In this document: one piece after another, positions 60,373 through 64,000 of the stretch
How positions within the stretch are numbered: position 1 is the stretch's first letter
Layout: each line of letters starts with the position of its first letter
Assembly (NCBI GenBank): GCA_021811625.1
Contig: JAJZNU010000003.1
Coordinates: 1-64,000, forward strand
DNA length: 64,000 bases
Direction of reading: 5' to 3'
Source: a bacterium
GTDB taxonomy: Bacteria > Patescibacteriota > Saccharimonadia > Saccharimonadales > UBA4665
The notes under the pieces: model-generated
The model's database searches: none
What the model was told of the DNA's origin: nothing
The model's input: only the letters and a program-made list of their open reading frames with translations
Position numbers and translations under genes: made by a program

Positions 60373-60837
60373 TTAAACTCTCCTAGCCTTCCTGGGTCGG
60401 ACTCCGCCGTGAGGCGAACCGGTTACGTCGTTAAGTGAGTCGGCAAATATATTAAGGTTTTGCAGGGAACGAACCGCGGCGTCACGACCAAGACCGGTGC
60501 CTTTGAGAAAGATATCGACTTTGCTGAGGCCGTAAGTTTGCTTGGCGATCTGGCCGGCCTTGTCGGTCGCGACCTGAGCGGCATAGGCGGTACCTTTTTT
60601 AGAGCCTCTAAAACCGCATGCTCCGGAACTGGACCAGCTCAGTACGGCACCCTTTTGGTCGGTGAAGGTAACTATAGTGTTGTTGAACGTTGCCAGAACG
60701 TGCAACTGCCCGGCGGTAACGCTCCTCTTGGTTTTGCGTTTCTTAGAAGCCGGAGCGGCACTCGTCGCCGAAACTTCTTCAGTAGTTTTCTTGACGACTT
60801 CTTCTGCCGGTTCCATAATCTTTTGCTCTTCAGCCAT
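60373..60837 (-). CDS. rpsK: 30S ribosomal protein S11 with N-terminal extension
   Basis: 154 residues. The conserved body starts at about residue 38 (GQLHVLATFNNTIVTFTDQKGAVLSWSS is the signature region, with GTAYAAQVA and the C-terminal GGVRPRKARRV). About 35 extra acidic-then-basic residues precede it. Forty bases after rpsM. Confidence 0.97.
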   Translation of the reverse strand: MAEEQKIMEPAEEVVKKTTEEVSATSAAPASKKRKTKRSVTAGQLHVLATFNNTIVTFTDQKGAVLSWSSSGACGFRGSKKGTAYAAQVATDKAGQIAKQTYGLSKVDIFLKGTGLGRDAAVRSLQNLNIFADSLNDVTGSPHGGVRPRKARRV

Positions 60838-60877
60838 CTCTATACGCTCCTCGGGTGTGTATTAGTCGAGTTTATAA

Positions 60878-61264
60878 TCATGTCTTTGACGCCACTTTCT
60901 TAGCCGTACCACCGACTGTCACCTTCTTACCCCGGCGAGTACGGGCATTAGTCTTAGTCCTTTGACCGCGACTCGGTAAATTAGCGGTATGACGGGCACC
61001 ACGGTATGATTTGATATCCTTCAGCCTCTTGATATTCCCGGAGACGATGCGTTGCAGTTCTCCCTCGACAGTATATTTCTCGCTGATAACTTCCTGAATA
61101 CGGGAAAGCTCTCCGTCGTTAAGGTCCTTGACCCTAACACTAGTCTCGACTTTAGCCTGAGACAGTATTTCTCGGCTGGTTTTCTCGCCGATCCCATATA
61201 TATATGTCAATGCCACCCAGACTTGTTTTTCGTTAGGAATCGTTACGCCTGAAATGCGAGCCAT
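60878..61264 (-). CDS. rpsM: 30S ribosomal protein S13
   Basis: 128 residues; MARISGVTIPNEKQVWVALTY start, GIGEKTSREIL helix-hairpin-helix, and HTANLPSRGQRTKTNARTRRG. Normal length. Nine bases after rpmJ. Confidence 0.97.
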   Translation of the reverse strand: MARISGVTIPNEKQVWVALTYIYGIGEKTSREILSQAKVETSVRVKDLNDGELSRIQEVISEKYTVEGELQRIVSGNIKRLKDIKSYRGARHTANLPSRGQRTKTNARTRRGKKVTVGGTAKKVASKT

Positions 61265-61273
61265 ATGCGTTTC

Positions 61274-61390
61274 TTACCCCTGCCTTTGTTTATGCTTAGG
61301 TTTAAATTTATTAATAATGTATACTCGTCCCTTACGGCGGACGACTTTATCATCGGGACTGATTTTTTTGACACTGGCACGAACTTTCAT
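61274..61390 (-). CDS. rpmJ: 50S ribosomal protein L36 without cysteines
   Basis: 38-residue protein read directly from the minus strand: it begins [17 protein letters not shown] and ends [12 protein letters not shown], the L36 frame. The three zinc cysteines of the common form are replaced (positions 11-14 read SPDD; the later Cys is N), leaving only the histidine of KPKHKQRQG, so it cannot hold zinc. Position between infA and rpsM is standard. Confidence 0.93.
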   Translation of the reverse strand: MKVRASVKKISPDDKVVRRKGRVYIINKFKPKHKQRQG

Positions 61391-61457
61391 GAAATTAGTT
61401 CCTCTTTATATCCTTAGGACACCAATGATTACTCACCACTGCCCATACACCTGAAAT

Positions 61458-61679
61458 TTATGATCTGCGATAGGTGATTCTTCCCTTCGAGAGATCGTAA
61501 GGGGTCAACTCGACCGTAACGCTGTCACCGGGGACAATGCGGATGTAATGTTTACGCATCTTGCCGGCAACGTGAGCTATAATCTTATGACCGTTTTCGA
61601 GTTCCACCCGAAACTGCGTGCCTGGTAAAGTTTCAGTCACGGTCCCGGTTAGCTCGATAACTTCTTTACTCGCGGCCAT
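61458..61679 (-). CDS. infA: Translation initiation factor IF-1
   Basis: 73 residues from ATG 61679 (the frame extends to 61706 without support). OB-fold with [49 protein letters not shown] and KGRITYR. First gene of the alpha operon run. A good promoter lies at 61697-61726. Confidence 0.96.
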   Translation of the reverse strand: MAASKEVIELTGTVTETLPGTQFRVELENGHKIIAHVAGKMRKHYIRIVPGDSVTVELTPYDLSKGRITYRRS

Positions 61680-61696
61680 ATTTATAACGTCAAGCC

Positions 61697-61726
61697 AGTA
61701 TATCAAATATTACATCGTTATGTAAA
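61697..61726 (-). promoter_or_regulatory. Promoter of infA and the ribosomal operon
   Basis: On the minus strand TTTACA (61721-61726), an 18-base spacer and TATACT (61697-61702), about 18 bases before the infA ATG. Confidence 0.65.
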
Positions 61727-61802
61727 GAGTTTTTATTTTTTTGTTGTCTAGTGTCTAGCGGAGAAAAGTTATAGCTAAACTAAGCCCTTGTCCCATTGCC
61801 TC

Positions 61803-61832
61803 TTGACAAATCTGATTCTCGTGGCGTATAAT
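61803..61832 (+). promoter_or_regulatory. Consensus promoter of the structured leader and exported protein
   Basis: TTGACA (61803-61808), 18-base spacer, TATAAT (61827-61832). Both hexamers are perfect, making this the strongest promoter noticed in the window. Transcription would start near 61839, about 227 bases before the next gene. Confidence 0.8.
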
Positions 61833-61838
61833 CTAATG

Positions 61839-62065
61839 CATCAACTACGGATTATCCGGTTGAAATCATTCATTAAATCGCTTGAGACAGTAATCATCTC
61901 GCGATTCACAGTATCCGCAGTTGGAACCTTGACATGACAGATTGTAAATAAGAGGGTTTAACAGCAATTTGAGACCTGATGGAATGTTAATCGTAATGAT
62001 ATTAACGTAGCGTCTGGTCTCAAATTGGGATCGTGGCGAAAGCCAAGTCTTAGAAAGGGGCAAAT
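61839..62065 (+). ncRNA. Strongly structured 5' leader or small RNA
   Basis: Two extended hairpin domains fill the leader. Domain 1: CAACTACGGAT (61842-61852) with ATCCGCAGTTG (61913-61923), one mismatch, enclosing AATCGC/GCGATT (61876-61881, 61901-61906) and GAGA/TCTC. Domain 2: a perfect 11-bp stem AATTTGAGACC/GGTCTCAAATT (61966-61976, 62016-62026) enclosing GTTAAT/ATTAAC. A GAAAGGGG ribosome site follows before the ATG at 62066. I recognise no known riboswitch or ncRNA family. Confidence 0.55.
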
Positions 62066-62872
62066 ATGCTCCGAATAATTCTGCGACGGCTTGCCGCCGC
62101 ATTAGCTTGCTTTACCCTCCTAATAGCAATCTCGACAACCATCAACGCCTATGGGCAAACGCTGCAGGCTAACCACACTGTTGTGTGGGTATATTCTGCC
62201 AAGACGCCCTATGGTGTTAACGATGGCAAGATTGCAATAGTTGGCGACTCCCAGTCGGTGTTAGTCATGACATCCGCTCAGGCTCTTGTTCACCCAAAAG
62301 GCGTACAGGTCGACCCAACTTGTGTGTTGGTGTCGTCAATTGTCTACTACGCAAACGGCAAGACGCTTGCAATGACGGCGGAAACAGGATTTGAATCACA
62401 CAATCCTCCCCCACCCTACCCGGACACTATCGTTGGGGTGAAAGCTAGTGCGTATTGTTCCGACCTAGTCCCGCTCACCAGCGATATAAAAGCCGCTCCT
62501 ATGAGTCACGTGGCCGTAACAGGATTACTGACCGACTCCATGGAAGGACCGTCGAAAGTCAACCTCACTTACCGGGGTAGTACCCTAGTAGGTATCCGAT
62601 CCAGCCAGGACTTTGTGGATAGATACGACCATAAGGTTGAGGTGACAGTATCGGCGTCGGTTGCGTATACGCTTCCGAAGTTTGATCACGCATCCCATCC
62701 ATATTGGACGGGAACGTTAGCTATCGATGACCCGATTCTAGGAGGAAGGCTTATCCTCTCCAAGATAGTGATAATAGCCTCCAACTCCCAACAATCGGTC
62801 GTCAGCTTCTATGCTAACATGTCACGAAAAGGCCATTGTGGTACTGTGACGGTTTCGTGGTTTTTCACATAG
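62066..62872 (+). CDS. Exported protein of unknown function
   Basis: The 268 residues start with a classic signal peptide (RR in the n-region, hydrophobic LAAALACFTLLIAIS, likely cut after INAYG). The mature part looks all-beta, with three or four cysteines (DPTCVLV, SAYCSDL, GHCGTV) that could form disulfides, and a proline-rich NPPPPYPD loop. No known domain recognised. It is expressed from a consensus promoter behind a structured leader and stands alone. Confidence 0.75.
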   Translation: MLRIILRRLAAALACFTLLIAISTTINAYGQTLQANHTVVWVYSAKTPYGVNDGKIAIVGDSQSVLVMTSAQALVHPKGVQVDPTCVLVSSIVYYANGKTLAMTAETGFESHNPPPPYPDTIVGVKASAYCSDLVPLTSDIKAAPMSHVAVTGLLTDSMEGPSKVNLTYRGSTLVGIRSSQDFVDRYDHKVEVTVSASVAYTLPKFDHASHPYWTGTLAIDDPILGGRLILSKIVIIASNSQQSVVSFYANMSRKGHCGTVTVSWFFT

Positions 62873-62927
62873 CAGCTCAGTGGCCGCTACACGAGTCGTA
62901 GTAGCACGTTTCTTGTCGTGAGGATAC

Positions 62928-62976
62928 GGCCCGGTGGACTTTCTTGAGCGCGTATTGGGCTCTCTACCACCGGGCC
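62928..62976 (+). terminator. Long-arm hairpin after the exported-protein gene
   Basis: GGCCCGGTGG (62928-62937) and CCACCGGGCC (62967-62976) are perfect 10-base complementary arms with a 29-base loop, 56 bases after the stop. No T-tract follows, so termination would be atypical. Confidence 0.45.
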
Positions 62977-63121
62977 ATGTGTCCAAACAATCTGTCGTGT
63001 CAAAAAATCATTTAGATATTCTTAGTTAATCTACTGTTGAAAAACTTATTACATTTGATATTCTATTATATGTACTCATAATGCTAATGCTATTTAGGCG
63101 GTTATAATAAGGGTATAGTAA

Positions 63122-63694
63122 ATGATCGAACAGCAGACTAAAGACACACCCATATTCCCTTTGAGCCCTGATCAAAACAAACCTAGTAGATACACGCGCA
63201 CAAGAAAAATTTACTTAAATTGGACTCATCATAAGAGAATCGCACTTGTTGTTTTCTTACTAGCCGTCAGCGTTTTTGGAGCTTCTGTGTACTTCCTTCA
63301 CAACTCGCCTACTCAGGTTAAAAATATACCTGAGAATAGTGTTTTATCTAAGGCCAATATTGACCTGGCTAACAATCGACCGAACACAGCTATAGCTGTC
63401 ATTCATAGTTCCAGCATAAACGACAAAAAAACATTACTACTACTTATAAACGCCTATACTAACACAAGGAACTACTCTAAAGCAGCCAGGTTATATAGCG
63501 AGTACATCCAAAGGTACGGTGCTTCTCTGGGATTGCTGTCAGCGACAGGGGATGCTTATGCCTTGGCGGGTAATAAAAAAAATGCTATTACGTACTTTCA
63601 AAAAGTTATCACTGATTACAAAAATTTGAATAGTCCACTCTCAAATGCTTATATAACATATTACCAAGATCGTATAAAAGTGTTGCAGGGATGA
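63122..63694 (+). CDS. Membrane-anchored protein with TPR-like repeats
   Basis: The 190 residues have a cytoplasmic N-terminus of about 38 residues, one membrane helix (IALVVFLLAVSVFGASVYF) and an outside part of alpha-hairpin repeats (NIDLANNRPNTAIAVI; NAYTNTRNYSKAARLYSEYI; TGDAYALAGNKKNAITYF). TATAAT lies at 63103-63108. It is AT-richer than most of the window. It precedes, by 7 bases, another exported protein, suggesting a surface-related operon. Confidence 0.7.
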   Translation: MIEQQTKDTPIFPLSPDQNKPSRYTRTRKIYLNWTHHKRIALVVFLLAVSVFGASVYFLHNSPTQVKNIPENSVLSKANIDLANNRPNTAIAVIHSSSINDKKTLLLLINAYTNTRNYSKAARLYSEYIQRYGASLGLLSATGDAYALAGNKKNAITYFQKVITDYKNLNSPLSNAYITYYQDRIKVLQG

Positions 63695-63701
63695 TTTCAG
63701 A

Positions 63702-64000
63702 ATGAGTTTATTCCGAAATTCATATATAGGCAAAACTCTTCGTAGACGTTCAATTGTATATGTGATCAGTGGTTTTTCACTTCTAACCGTAGTAATGCTA
63801 GTGGGTGGATCGCCGTCAAAAACATATGCCGCATATGGTTCCATGCAAGACTATGGATATTTTTATGGTAATCAGCAAACATCTCTTGCTGATTTTGTAC
63901 TACCGGCGATATACGACGGAAACGCATATGCCTTACCCGACAATGTTGACAACCCTAGCAGTAATACAAGCTCAATGCAAACTGCACAGGCATTCGAACA
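63702..64000 (+). CDS. Exported protein, N-terminal part (runs off the window)
   Basis: The open frame from ATG 63702 reaches the window end without a stop (about 99 residues visible). It begins SLFRNSYIGKTLRRRS, then a hydrophobic export segment (IVYVISGFSLLTVVMLVGG), followed by a Tyr/Asn/Gln/Ser-rich sequence (AAYGSMQDYGYFYGNQQ) and YALPDNVDNPSS. The composition suggests a surface or cell-wall-associated protein. No family recognised. Probably cotranscribed with the TPR-like gene. Confidence 0.65.
   Translation, partial: MSLFRNSYIGKTLRRRSIVYVISGFSLLTVVMLVGGSPSKTYAAYGSMQDYGYFYGNQQTSLADFVLPAIYDGNAYALPDNVDNPSSNTSSMQTAQAFE

Noticed and set aside
1..64000. CRISPR array, prophage or large transposon
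   Set aside because: No regularly spaced repeats, transposase, integrase or phage structural genes were seen.

Overview
The window looks like the chromosome of a Candidatus Saccharibacteria (TM7, Patescibacteria/CPR) member, probably an environmental lineage. This is inference from gene content and family resemblance, not from a search. Pointers are the standard genetic code with TGA stops, compact genes in long same-strand runs, an L36 without cysteines, a DnaX without its zinc module, a cytochrome bo operon of the kind known in some environmental TM7, a B12-dependent ribonucleotide reductase, and several small CPR-type proteins of unknown function.

Layout. 0-2.3 kb: end of a cytochrome bo ubiquinol oxidase operon (cyoB partial, cyoC, cyoD, cyoE). 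2.6-5.3 kb: small unknown protein, soluble PAS histidine kinase, single-domain response regulator and a Crp/Fnr-type regulator with a large palindrome in front of it. 5.4-6.8 kb: two membrane proteins. 6.9-12.1 kb: a cobalamin cassette on the minus strand. It runs class II ribonucleotide reductase (nrdJ), corrinoid adenosyltransferase, then a cobalamin riboswitch with a terminator-like hairpin directly before the start codon of a 522-residue protein of unknown function. 12.1-13.1 kb: long gene-free stretch with tRNA-Gln and a candidate structured RNA of about 400 nt. 13.1-22.6 kb: a hydrolase fold lacking its nucleophile, an AI-2E family permease, cysS, a DHH phosphoesterase, recR, ybaB, a glycosyltransferase, dnaB and dnaX. 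22.7-33.4 kb: ribosomal and transcription genes (rplL, rplJ, rplA, rplK, nusG, secE) interleaved with a pyrimidine pathway. That pathway comprises a dCTP deaminase, a fused thymidylate kinase-ThyX-ThyX protein and a second thymidylate kinase. An MprF-like lipid modification enzyme lies between them.

33.4-41.7 kb: second PAS kinase, a YgjP-like metallopeptidase, a P-loop kinase, tRNA-Trp, a nitronate monooxygenase-like flavoprotein, an ABC-2 exporter and a secreted DUF922-like protein. 41.8-47.5 kb: glutamate dehydrogenase and an alpha-glucan operon (GT4/5, GH57, GH15). 47.5-49.8 kb: rpmG, three tRNAs, a small element with terminal inverted repeats and target duplications beside tRNA-Tyr, an AT-rich toxin-antitoxin pair and a RdgB-like pyrophosphatase. 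49.9-53.4 kb: a membrane redox operon (NAD(P)H:flavin-type reductase, ApbE, ferric-reductase-like membrane protein, BsuPI-like protein). 53.5-61.7 kb: small membrane protein, TPR protein, holB, rluD-type synthase, trpS and the alpha operon (infA to rpsI). 61.7-64 kb: exported or membrane-anchored proteins of unknown role, the first behind a strongly structured 5' leader.

How the genes fit together. Dcd, ThyX and thymidylate kinase form a nearly complete dCTP-to-dTDP route. NrdJ and the adenosyltransferase make deoxynucleotide synthesis dependent on imported corrinoid, which fits a riboswitch-controlled unknown gene next to them. The bo oxidase, the membrane reductase operon and the kinase/Crp genes suggest a lineage that meets oxygen and tunes its respiration. 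The most unusual items are the riboswitch-controlled unknown protein, the Tmk-ThyX-ThyX fusion, the structured RNA candidates, and the small inverted-repeat element at tRNA-Tyr.
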